A stretch of DNA of 64,000 nucleotides. Source: Humisphaera borealis (lineage in GTDB: Bacteria > Planctomycetota > Phycisphaerae > Tepidisphaerales > Tepidisphaeraceae). Both the position numbers and the translations under genes were made by a program. Each line of letters starts with the position of its first letter. Positions within the stretch are counted from its first letter, which is position 1. Below are positions 56,574 through 64,000 of the stretch, piece by piece. The DNA lies in contig NZ_CP063458.1 of assembly GCF_015169395.1 (NCBI RefSeq), forward strand, positions 5,456,001 through 5,520,000, read 5' to 3'. The notes below the pieces were generated by a model. The model was not told where the DNA came from. It saw only the letters and a list, made by a program, of their open reading frames with translations, and did no database searches.

Positions 56574-58541
56574 ATGAAAGTCAGCATTCGATATCGATTG
56601 ATGCTCGCGGCTGGTGTCGCACTGGCATGCATCGGGACGTCTTCTACCGCCCGGGCCGATTCGCTCGTGCTGCGCGACGGGCGCGAGATCACCGGCGAGA
56701 TCGAGCGCATCGACGGCGGCTACCGAGTCAAGACCGCGACCGGCGTGGTCCAGGTGGCGCGTTCGGACGTGGCCGAGTGGAAGCGGTCCGCCGCGCCCGG
56801 TGTGACCACGCCCGGCACCACCACGCCGCCGTCTACACCCGCCGCCACGCCCGCTCCGGCTATTCCAAAGCCGGCCACCCCAGCGGGTACCGCTCCGTCA
56901 CCGGCCGTCAGCGGGGCACCCGTGCCCAGGCCCGGACCGGCGACGAATCCCGCCGACCGCAACCGGCGAACCGTGGAAGTCCTCGTTTCGCAGGGCGTTG
57001 ACGCCCTGGCGCTGGGCGACGTCAAGGCCGCCCGCGACCTGCTGGTTGACGCGATCCAGCTCGATCCGCGCCATCGCCTGGCGCTTGAATCCGTCGGCTA
57101 CTGCTACCTGAAGCTCGACGATATTCCCCGCGCCACCCGGTCGATGGAAGCTGCCGTCGCGGGTTCGACCCCGCAGTCGCGAGCGCTGACCATGAACCTG
57201 GCTTACGCGCTGCTGCGCGGCCGCAACCCGATGCGCGGCGCCAAGATGATCAAGGACTATCTCGCCGCCAACAGCACCGTCATGGACGAAGAGGCCCTCA
57301 ACGCCTTTGCGATCTGTCTCGGCCAGAGCAGCGACGAATCGCGAGTAAGCCGATTCTGGACCGAATGTGTCACGTTCTACGACCAGTACAACGCCAAGCT
57401 CGAAGCGACCAAACCCGGTCAGAAGCGCTGGGGCGTCGATTGGGTCAGCGCATCCGAACGGGCTTCCACCGACAGCAAGAACAAGGCTATCCAGTCGCGG
57501 ATGGACACCAAGTGGCGCGAATTGCAGACCGCGATCGGCGACTTCAACAAGGCCAAGAAGGCGTACGCCGACGCCTATTCCGCCAACCGCTTCCGCAAGA
57601 ACTCCGGCCCCAGCCCGGCCTCGCTCGAGCCGCAGGTCAAATCGACCAAGGATCGGGCGGACAGGCTGCAGTCCGAGTACAACGAGCTATCGGCGACGCT
57701 CATCCGCCCGACGTTGCCGAAGCTGTTCGATCCTGTGCAGCTCGACCCGGCCGGGCTGACGCTGGCCAGCGCAGGCACCGGTACCGGTGTGTCGTCCGGG
57801 GTCGGCTCGATGTCGCCGGGGCTGAAGCCCGAGGCCGCGCCCGTCACACCGCCGGTGGTCGTACAACCACAGCCACAACCGCAGCCACAGCCTCAACCGT
57901 CGCAGCCCAAGCCGGTCGATCCACCGGTTGCCGTCGCGCCTCAACCCGCGGTGCCGCAGCCCGTCACCCCTACGCCGACCCCGCAACCCGAGACCCGCAA
58001 GCGTGCCATCTTCACGTCGGCGTGCGGATTCGCGGTCGGGCCGGATCTGATCGTCACGTCGGCCGCCAGCGTCGAGGGCACAACGCGCGTCACCGTGCAG
58101 CCGGTCGACGCGAACCCCATGGACGCCGAGGTCGTCCGCACCGACCCGGCAACCGGGCTCGCCCTCCTTCGGCTCAAGGGCAGGACGATGGCCTATCTGC
58201 CGGTGGGGGACAACTTCGCGGGCGGCGCGGTGCAGTGCGTCAGTTTCCCGACCGTCTCGATCTTCGATCCCACGTGCGAGGTCATCGGCGGAAGTGCCGT
58301 CCCGCCGAAGGACGACTGGTCCATCCGCCTGAACAAGCACCCACGGCTTGCCGGCGCACCGATTTTGGCCGGCGGTAAGGTCATCGGCGTGGAACTCGCC
58401 AGCCGCGACAACGACGCGACAACCCTGCCCTCCGTCAACCTCGGCAAGCTCAAAGCGTTCATCGGTGCGCTGCCCCCGTCACCCACCGTCGCTGATCCGA
58501 CGATCGCCGTCGTGCTCGTCAGCGGCGTGCGGGAAAAGTAG
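56574..58541 (+). CDS. Exported protein with TPR-like region and degenerate trypsin-like domain
   Basis: A 655-residue exported protein with a signal peptide (LMLAAGVALACIGTSSTARA). A small beta module (SLVLRDGREITGEIERIDGG), a Pro/Thr-rich linker, a TPR-like helical region (ALALGDVKAARDLLVDAIQL) and a Gln/Pro linker follow. The C-terminal ~170 residues have the HtrA-type trypsin fold (ACGFAVGPDLIVTSAASVEG; DPATGLALLRLKG). The catalytic His is replaced by Ala (about 498) and the nucleophile Ser by Ala (about 593, LAGAP for NSGGP). It is therefore a pseudoprotease, probably a binding module. Confidence 0.82.
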   Translation: MKVSIRYRLMLAAGVALACIGTSSTARADSLVLRDGREITGEIERIDGGYRVKTATGVVQVARSDVAEWKRSAAPGVTTPGTTTPPSTPAATPAPAIPKPATPAGTAPSPAVSGAPVPRPGPATNPADRNRRTVEVLVSQGVDALALGDVKAARDLLVDAIQLDPRHRLALESVGYCYLKLDDIPRATRSMEAAVAGSTPQSRALTMNLAYALLRGRNPMRGAKMIKDYLAANSTVMDEEALNAFAICLGQSSDESRVSRFWTECVTFYDQYNAKLEATKPGQKRWGVDWVSASERASTDSKNKAIQSRMDTKWRELQTAIGDFNKAKKAYADAYSANRFRKNSGPSPASLEPQVKSTKDRADRLQSEYNELSATLIRPTLPKLFDPVQLDPAGLTLASAGTGTGVSSGVGSMSPGLKPEAAPVTPPVVVQPQPQPQPQPQPSQPKPVDPPVAVAPQPAVPQPVTPTPTPQPETRKRAIFTSACGFAVGPDLIVTSAASVEGTTRVTVQPVDANPMDAEVVRTDPATGLALLRLKGRTMAYLPVGDNFAGGAVQCVSFPTVSIFDPTCEVIGGSAVPPKDDWSIRLNKHPRLAGAPILAGGKVIGVELASRDNDATTLPSVNLGKLKAFIGALPPSPTVADPTIAVVLVSGVREK

Positions 58542-58550
58542 ACCGGGGAA

Positions 58551-58634
58551 GGACGACGATGGACGGTTGAAGATAGACGATCGAAGGCGGAGGTCCGGCG
58601 TCCATCTTCGATCTTCCATCGTCAATCGTCTGTT
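58551..58634. repeat. GACGATGGAC/GATCTTCCATC dispersed inverted repeat
   Basis: GACGATGGACGGTTGAAGAT and its imperfect inverse, GATCTTCCATCGTCAATCGT, lie between two convergent genes. Related words occur at 9565-9599 and 49290-49324. It can form a long imperfect hairpin that may terminate both transcripts. Confidence 0.55.
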
Positions 58635-58642
58635 CTCACGGT

Positions 58643-59338
58643 CTATTTCGCTGCTGGCCCCAACTGCTTCGATATCGCGGCGTACCATCGCGCCGCCATC
58701 TTCTCGGCACCGGCTGCGTTCGGGTGCACTTTGTCGGCGATGGTGTCCTTCTCCCAGTCGAAGCCCGTCGCCTGATCGACAATCACGACCGGCTGCTCCG
58801 CCGTGTGCAATCGCTTGGCCAGTGCCGCCAGCTTCTCATTCAGCGCGGGGATGTACGAGTACTTCGGCAGCTTGCCGCTGGGGATCACCTGCGCCAGCAT
58901 GACGACCACTTTCGGATTGGCCTTCCGCACCGTGGCGATCATCGTTTCGGTCGCGGCAACGATACCGTCCACCGGCTTCTCGTCGATGAAATGGTTGTGC
59001 CCGGCGTGAATCAGCACGATATCCGCAGGGTGATCGGCGAACGATTTGCCGAGCACCGTCGCCAGGAACTCGGCGTTCTTTCCGCCGTAGCCCTCATGCG
59101 CCAGCGGCCCGGCCGGCGAATCGCTCTTGCGCGACCCGACAAACTCCACCCGATATCCCGCCGCCGTCAGCTTCTGAAACAATGGATAGCGGTAGGTGGA
59201 AAACGTCTTGCCGCCCTCGGTGATCGAATCGCCGACGGGCATGATGCGGACGGGCTTTGTCGGCGTTGACGCACCGCCGGCGGTCGCTGTCGCGAGTAGC
59301 AGCACAAGGGTAACAAGCAATTTCATGTGTTTAAGCAT
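58643..59338 (-). CDS. Exported SGNH/GDSL hydrolase
   Basis: A 231-residue exported esterase. A signal peptide (LLVTLVLLLATATAGGAST) precedes the SGNH motifs: block I GDSITEG (Ser38), block III-like AGHNHFID, and block V DKVHPNA with the catalytic Asp and His. These enzymes remove acyl groups from polysaccharides or lipids; the substrate is not clear. AGGAGG lies six bases before the ATG at 59338. Confidence 0.92.
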   Translation of the reverse strand: MLKHMKLLVTLVLLLATATAGGASTPTKPVRIMPVGDSITEGGKTFSTYRYPLFQKLTAAGYRVEFVGSRKSDSPAGPLAHEGYGGKNAEFLATVLGKSFADHPADIVLIHAGHNHFIDEKPVDGIVAATETMIATVRKANPKVVVMLAQVIPSGKLPKYSYIPALNEKLAALAKRLHTAEQPVVIVDQATGFDWEKDTIADKVHPNAAGAEKMAARWYAAISKQLGPAAK

Positions 59339-59411
59339 AGCGGTCCTCCTGATTGCTTACCCGAACCCCTGCCTCTACCATCGCATCGACACCTTTTATG
59401 AGATCGCACCG

Positions 59412-60755
59412 ATGGCAGACCGAACCGACGTACCTGAAAAAACCGCCTCCCGACCCCCGCGCCCGATGGCCAAATCCGAGGCGGCGTTTGCCCGTGCGCA
59501 AGCCGTTATGCCCGGTGGCGTCAGTTCGCCGGTGCGGTCATTTCGCGGCGTCGGCGGGACGCCGGTGTTCATCGCCGAGGGTAACGGGTGCATGTTGCGC
59601 GACGTCGACGGCAACAGCTATGTCGATTACGTCGGCAGCTATGGCCCGCTGATCGCCGGGCATCAGAACGAACGCGTCGTCGCGGCGCTGTCCAAGGCGA
59701 TCGGTCGGGGCTGGACGTTCGGCATGCCCACCGAGTACGAGACGCAGCTCGCGTCGCTCATCATCTCGGCGTTGCCGGCGGTGGAGATGGTGCGGTTCGT
59801 CAACAGCGGCACCGAGGCCGCCATGAGCGCCATCCGCCTGGCCCGCGCGGCGACGGGGCGCGACCTGGTCGTCAAATGCATCGGCTGTTACCACGGCCAT
59901 GTCGACGGCCTGCTGGTCGAAGCCGGCAGCGGGGCGCTCACGCTCGGTACCCCCAGCAGCCCCGGCGTACCCAAGGCCGTCGCCGGTGCCACCGTGCTCG
60001 CGCCCTACAACGACCTGGAAGGCGCTCGCGCGGTTTTCGAGAAGTACCCGGGGCAGATTGCCTGCTTCGCGATCGAACCGGTCGCCGGCAACATGGGCTG
60101 CGTGCCACCGGCCGCGGGGTATCTCGAAGGCCTGCGGGCGCTGTGCGATCAGCACGGGGCGCTCCTGCTGTTCGATGAAGTCATGACCGGTTTCCGCGTC
60201 GCCTGGGGCGGGGCGCAGGTGCGGTACAACATTCGGCCGGACATCACCTGCCTGGGCAAGGTCATCGGCGGCGGACTGCCATGCGCAGCGTACGGCGGGC
60301 CGAAGAAACTCATGGAGCTCATCAGCCCGTCCGGCAGCGTCTACCAGGCGGGCACGCTCAGCGGCAATCCGCTGGCGATGGCCGGCGGCATGGCGACGCT
60401 GGAGATCATGAAGGAACCCGGCGCCTACGACATCCTCGAACGCCGCAGTGCCATGCTCGCCGAGGGCCTGATCGATGCCGCCCGCAAGGCCGGCGTGCCC
60501 ATCGCGCTCAACCGCGTCGGCTCGATGCTCACCCCGTTCTTCACCCACGCCGACGGCGACACCGTCACCAACTTCAAGCAGGCCGTCGGCGGCAACACCG
60601 CCGCCTTCAACCGCTTCTTCCACGCGATGCTCGATCATGGCGTGCATCTTCCTCCCAGTCAGTACGAGGCGTGGTTCGTCAGCCTGGCCCACACCGAGAA
60701 GCACATCGAGCAAACGATCTCCGCCGCCGAGTCGGCATTCGCCGCCGCGAAATGA
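59412..60755 (+). CDS. hemL: Glutamate-1-semialdehyde 2,1-aminomutase
   Basis: A 447-residue PLP enzyme that makes 5-aminolevulinate in the C5 pathway of tetrapyrrole (including B12 and haem) synthesis. Sites are RFVNSGTEAAMSAIRLARA, CYHGHVDG, LLFDEVMTGFRVAWGG and the PLP Lys in DITCLGKVIGGGLPCAAYGG (about K283). Start chosen at ATG 59412; the upstream in-frame ATG at 59196 overlaps the opposite-strand SGNH gene. Length fits. Confidence 0.96.
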   Translation: MADRTDVPEKTASRPPRPMAKSEAAFARAQAVMPGGVSSPVRSFRGVGGTPVFIAEGNGCMLRDVDGNSYVDYVGSYGPLIAGHQNERVVAALSKAIGRGWTFGMPTEYETQLASLIISALPAVEMVRFVNSGTEAAMSAIRLARAATGRDLVVKCIGCYHGHVDGLLVEAGSGALTLGTPSSPGVPKAVAGATVLAPYNDLEGARAVFEKYPGQIACFAIEPVAGNMGCVPPAAGYLEGLRALCDQHGALLLFDEVMTGFRVAWGGAQVRYNIRPDITCLGKVIGGGLPCAAYGGPKKLMELISPSGSVYQAGTLSGNPLAMAGGMATLEIMKEPGAYDILERRSAMLAEGLIDAARKAGVPIALNRVGSMLTPFFTHADGDTVTNFKQAVGGNTAAFNRFFHAMLDHGVHLPPSQYEAWFVSLAHTEKHIEQTISAAESAFAAAK

Positions 60756-60777
60756 CCGGTGGGGGCCTCTTACGTCC

Positions 60778-60923
60778 GCTTTCACCACGAAGGCACGAAG
60801 AGCACGAAGAGCCACGAAGAAGAACTCAGGCTAAAGCGCTGCTCGCCTGCCTTCTTGCTCATCGGATTGTTTTTCTTCGCGATCCTTCGTGCCTTCGCAC
60901 CTTCGTGTTCTCTTCGTTTCGGG
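60778..60923. repeat. CACGAAGGCACGAAG inverted repeat pair
   Basis: CCACGAAGGCACGAAGAGCA and its inverse TCCTTCGTGCCTTCGCACCT (60880-60899) flank about 90 bases downstream of hemL. The same word occurs at 30251-30260. It can form a long hairpin ending hemL transcription. Confidence 0.65.
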
Positions 60924-60932
60924 CCCACGCCG

Positions 60933-62201
60933 TCACTCCACCCGATACAAACTCCCCGTTGACCGCAGAATCAGTGCGTTGCCAGCCACCGCAGGGCTCG
61001 CCATGAAGCCGTCTTCCGTCTTGAACTCGCTGACCACCTCAGGCTCGGTGCCGGCCGTTGGCTTGATCACGTGCACGTCCCCTTTCTCGGACAGGAAGTA
61101 AATGTGCCCGCCGGCATACAACGGCGAGGCGCTGTAGGCCTGCCCGAGGCGCTTGGTCCAGAGTACGTCACCGGTCTTCGGGTCGACGCACCGCGCTACG
61201 CCGGTGTCGGCGACCATGTACAGCCGGTCGTTCACCTGCAACACCGACGGCTTGTACGGAATGCCTACCTTACCGTTCCAGGCGATCTGCTTGCCGAGGT
61301 CGATCGGTTTGTCGCCGTCCTTCAGTTCGGCCGGTAGTTTCACCGCGAGCATTTCCGAGCGGTCGTAGCAGCTCGACAGGATCAACAGTCCGCCGCTCAC
61401 GAGCGGCCTGCAGACGTTCGAGTAGCCGGGGTGATCGACGAAGAACAGCTCGCGGCCGGTGACGGGGTCGTAGCCGTACGCGCGCTGTGCCCCGATGCTC
61501 AGCAGGACGTCACGACCGGCGACCGTTTCGACAATCGCCGTGCTGAACGCCCGCCGCTTGTTGGGATTGGTCTCGGGGAACTGCTTGCTGCGTGCTGTCT
61601 TCCAGGCCTGTTTGCCGGTCTTCTTGTCGAGCGCAATCACGTACTGCGAATTGACCGCGTCGCACTCGATGATGAGCAGGTCGTTGTAGAGGATCGGCGT
61701 CGATCCGGCACCAGTCAGGAAATCGAGACTGAAATCGCGGTTCGTCCAGATTGGCTTGGCGGTCTTCACGTCCAGCGCGGCGACGCCGTGGGTGCCGAAA
61801 CTGACGTACACGCGCTCGTCATCCACCGCCGGCGACGGCGACGCGAACGAGTTGTGGTTGTGCTTGGGGCCGGGGTTGGACGTCTTGAAGACCTCGACAT
61901 CGTGCAGGATTTTGCCCGAAGCAAGATCAACGCACACCGCGTGCAGCGACGCGCCGTTGCCCAGGGCGCTCGTCAGCCAGATTCGTCCATCGCGAATGAT
62001 CGGCGAAGAGTATCCCGAACCGGCGATCGGAGTCTTCCACTTAAAACCCTCCGAGTCCGACCATTTGATCGGCGGCTTGGCGGCGGGGTCGGCGTGCCCG
62101 TTCCTCTGGGGCCCGCGGAAATCCGTCCAGGACGGTTCGGCCCCGAGAACACCGGCCGACAGACAAAGAAGTGCGATCGCGAAAGAGCGGTGGTAGATCA
62201 T
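60933..62201 (-). CDS. Exported PQQ-type beta-propeller protein
   Basis: A 422-residue exported protein. A signal peptide (SFAIALLCLSAGVLGAE) is followed by repeated PQQ-like blades with a G-x-x-x-A-x-D-x-x-T-G-x-x-x-W pattern: VAALDVKTAKPIWTNRD, VIALDKKTGKQAWKTAR, ARCVDPKTGDVLWTKRL. The early SWTDFRGPQRNG is typical of the planctomycete PQQ-binding-like family. It is related to BamB and PQQ dehydrogenase propellers but lacks a catalytic domain, so a scaffold or binding role is likely. ATG at 62201 chosen; an in-frame start at 62264 adds 21 residues. Confidence 0.9.
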   Translation of the reverse strand: MIYHRSFAIALLCLSAGVLGAEPSWTDFRGPQRNGHADPAAKPPIKWSDSEGFKWKTPIAGSGYSSPIIRDGRIWLTSALGNGASLHAVCVDLASGKILHDVEVFKTSNPGPKHNHNSFASPSPAVDDERVYVSFGTHGVAALDVKTAKPIWTNRDFSLDFLTGAGSTPILYNDLLIIECDAVNSQYVIALDKKTGKQAWKTARSKQFPETNPNKRRAFSTAIVETVAGRDVLLSIGAQRAYGYDPVTGRELFFVDHPGYSNVCRPLVSGGLLILSSCYDRSEMLAVKLPAELKDGDKPIDLGKQIAWNGKVGIPYKPSVLQVNDRLYMVADTGVARCVDPKTGDVLWTKRLGQAYSASPLYAGGHIYFLSEKGDVHVIKPTAGTEPEVVSEFKTEDGFMASPAVAGNALILRSTGSLYRVE

Positions 62202-62976
62202 GAGTGGGGTAGTGTAAGGGGAACCTGAACAGTTCGCTTGGGGATATACCCCTGTTAACGTCATCCCGTTTGGCCAAACGAACCCGAGAATCGAGATCGC
62301 GCCACCCGGCGTCCACGTCGGCGGATCGCCATGGTTGAACTCGCCGAACGAACCCCGAATCCAACCGCACGGTCAGCCCGATTGCCAAACGAACCCAAGG
62401 CGATCCCGCCGAACGAACCCGAGCCATCTGAGTTGGACGATCTCAGCACCCCACGGGCGGCCCGGTTAGCGGTCGCACCGCAGGTGCACTCTTGTCTCGC
62501 GCCACCCGCCCGGGACGATTTCGCCGAACGAACCCAAGGCGCTTCCGCCGGACGAACCCGAGGCCTTGCCTGTCGTGACGGCGCGTCTACTCGGTCGGCG
62601 TTGCCGCCGCGACAACAAGACTACCCGGCCGATCAAGGCGATCGGTCGGGACTTAGTGCGCCGTAGCTCGAAGATTTTTGTACAGTATATGTTAGGTCTC
62701 AGGCCGCGGGTGTCAAGCCTTTCCTTGGCGGTCGGTCGCGAGCCGGGAACGCGCTAGGCGTTCCGAATCACACACCCACTTGCCAGATGAGGTCGATCTT
62801 GCGAAACTCTGCCGCAATCCGCTCGCCAGCCAACCGATCCGACACCTCCCATTGCCCGAACCAAGTTTTCATCAATTTCGAAACTTCTGAGACTCGGGAC
62901 GAACGCTCACTCCTTCTTTATACTTCTGCCGGCGTCGATGTGAGGCACAACCTCCACCGCCCGACCCGGAGCACCC
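62202..62976. repeat. Intergenic mosaic with GAACCCGAG/GAACCCAAGG repeat units
   Basis: This 775-base gap has no convincing gene. It holds units of GCCAAACGAACCCGAG or GCCGAACGAACCCAAGG at 62273-62288, 62343-62358, 62381-62400, 62408-62423, 62523-62539 and 62547-62563, inverse to the cluster at 9035-9480. The GAGTGCACC-type repeat (62464-62493) and an AT-rich patch GTACAGTATATGTTAG (62678-62693), possibly a promoter or repeat boundary, are also present. The last ~200 bases upstream of the prenyl synthase gene look unique. Confidence 0.7.
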
Positions 62977-63984
62977 ATGACCAGCGCCTTGGCGTCTCTA
63001 ACCGAACTCATCCGCCCACAACTCGCGGCTGTGGAAGATCTCTTCCACAGCGAGCTGTCGTCGGACCTTAAGTGCGTCAACACGCTGGTGAAGCACGTCA
63101 GCCGATTCCGCGGCAAGATGCTCCGCCCGTGCCTGGTGCTGCTGACGGCCAAGGCGGTCAACCCGACCGGGCAGCTGACGGCCGACCACGTGAAGCTCGC
63201 CACCGTCGTCGAGATGGTTCACATGGCCACGCTCGTTCACGACGACGTCCTGGATGAAGCAGAGCTTCGCCGCAAGGGCGCGACGATCAACCACCTCCGC
63301 GGGAACGAGGCGGCGGTCATCCTCGGCGACTACCTCATCAGCCACAGCTACCACCTCTGCTCCGACGTCGACAACGCCAGCCGCGGCCTGCCGTCGCAGT
63401 ACGCCAGCCGACTGATCGCCAAGACCACCAACGATGTCTGCTCCGGCGAGCTGCTGCAGCTCGACAACCGAAACAACCTCGACCTCGACGAGCAGACCTA
63501 CCTGGAAATCATCAAGCGCAAGACTGCCGTCCTGACGGCGGTCTGCTGCCGCCTGGGCGCCGCGTTCGCCGGCGGCAGCGAAGCGGTTACCGAGGCGATG
63601 GAGCTGTACGGCCTGTCGCTCGGCGTCGCGTTCCAGATCCAGGATGACATCCTCGACCTCGTCGGCGACGCCGGCAGCGTGGGCAAGACCCTCGGCATCG
63701 ATATCGAGAAGGGGAAAATGACGCTGCCGCTGATTCACTTCATGCGCACCGCGCCCGCCGAGCATCAGGCGCTGCTGCGTTCACTTTTGAGTGAAGGCGG
63801 GGCGGCCGACCGGGCGGAAAAGATCCGCAATCTGGTCATCCCCAGTGGAAGCCTGCAATACGCCCGCGACCGGGCCAGAGCCCTCGTCGATCGCGCCCGC
63901 GGATGCCTGAGCGGCTTGCCCGACAGCGAGGCGAAGCGTGTGATGGACACGATGGCGGAGTTCGTCGTGACGCGGCCAATGTGA
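62977..63984 (+). CDS. Polyprenyl synthetase (octaprenyl/heptaprenyl diphosphate synthase type)
   Basis: A 335-residue trans-prenyltransferase. The first aspartate-rich motif is DDVLD (residues 89-93, context LVHDDVLDEAELRR) and the second DDILD (223-227, context QIQDDILDLVGD). KTAVLTAVCCRLGAAFAGG and GKTLGIDIEKGKMTLPLIH follow. It builds long-chain prenyl diphosphates for the quinone side chain (chain length eight or so); small FPP/GGPP synthases are less likely given the chain and length. The ATG at 62977 fits. A dispersed repeat follows at the window edge. Confidence 0.93.
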   Translation: MTSALASLTELIRPQLAAVEDLFHSELSSDLKCVNTLVKHVSRFRGKMLRPCLVLLTAKAVNPTGQLTADHVKLATVVEMVHMATLVHDDVLDEAELRRKGATINHLRGNEAAVILGDYLISHSYHLCSDVDNASRGLPSQYASRLIAKTTNDVCSGELLQLDNRNNLDLDEQTYLEIIKRKTAVLTAVCCRLGAAFAGGSEAVTEAMELYGLSLGVAFQIQDDILDLVGDAGSVGKTLGIDIEKGKMTLPLIHFMRTAPAEHQALLRSLLSEGGAADRAEKIRNLVIPSGSLQYARDRARALVDRARGCLSGLPDSEAKRVMDTMAEFVVTRPM

Positions 63985-63987
63985 ACG

Positions 63988-64000
63988 TAGGGTCCGCCTT
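63988..64000. repeat. Start of a TAGGGTCCGCCTT repeat, truncated by the window
   Basis: TAGGGTCCGCCTT at the last bases is the first arm of the palindrome family seen at 52261-52370. Confidence 0.6.

Noticed and set aside
53756-56710. 984-codon open frame on the minus strand opposite the GNAT and polX genes
   Set aside because: Antisense artefact of high GC codon bias; polX and GNAT motifs prove the other strand codes.

Overview
The window is high-GC DNA from a member of the Planctomycetota, most likely a Phycisphaerae/Tepidisphaerales-type (Humisphaera-like) bacterium. The evidence is a paired DUF1592-type cytochrome and DUF1552 protein, several formylglycine sulfatases, a PhoD-like phosphatase, PEP-CTERM surface proteins, N-terminal LExRxLxS leaders, DUF1559-type pseudopilins, DUF3467, DUF2934 and the [11 protein letters not shown] zinc-ribbon motif. 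No tRNA, rRNA or CRISPR array was seen. The genus is inferred from gene families, not from a marker gene.

Layout. 0-5 kb: a truncated exported protein, then the DUF1592/DUF1552 pair. 5-9.5 kb: an accessory patch with small membrane proteins, DUF2625, an ATP-grasp protein, a complete IS4-family element inside a dispersed palindrome, and repeat-rich intergenic DNA. 9.6-12.6 kb: oligoendopeptidase F, an Imm22-like protein and tsaE. 12.6-19.9 kb (minus strand): a PhoD phosphatase, sulfatase, sulfatase-LamG and HPP-protein operon; one sulfatase carries a frameshift. 20-31 kb: DedA, a secreted double-DTG aspartic protease with SdrD-like domains, membrane pyrophosphatase, a Na+/H+ antiporter, Bcp, DUF2934 and a Gdx/SugE exporter. 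31-37 kb: nucleoside hydrolase, tandem DUF3467, a third sulfatase, two unknown proteins and an RluA-type pseudouridine synthase.

37.2-40.0 kb holds the most interesting locus. A sigma70-like promoter is followed by a cobalamin riboswitch, an intrinsic terminator, and three genes for exported or surface proteins: two PEP-CTERM proteins and a translationally coupled pseudopilin. The first PEP-CTERM protein resembles SCO2322/DUF4430-type domains found near B12 uptake genes. I read it as a B12-repressed surface system for cobalamin capture; the function is inferred.

40-64 kb is mostly housekeeping: a peroxiredoxin, a STAS protein, lon-hsp20, a large lipoprotein, aroK with a prepilin peptidase and a LapA-like protein, pyrH-frr, a Trm112-like protein, GNAT-polX, an exported degenerate trypsin-like protein, an SGNH hydrolase, hemL, a PQQ-type propeller protein and a polyprenyl synthase.

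Intergenic DNA is strikingly structured. At least nine families of short dispersed palindromes or repeated words recur within the window and fill most long gaps.
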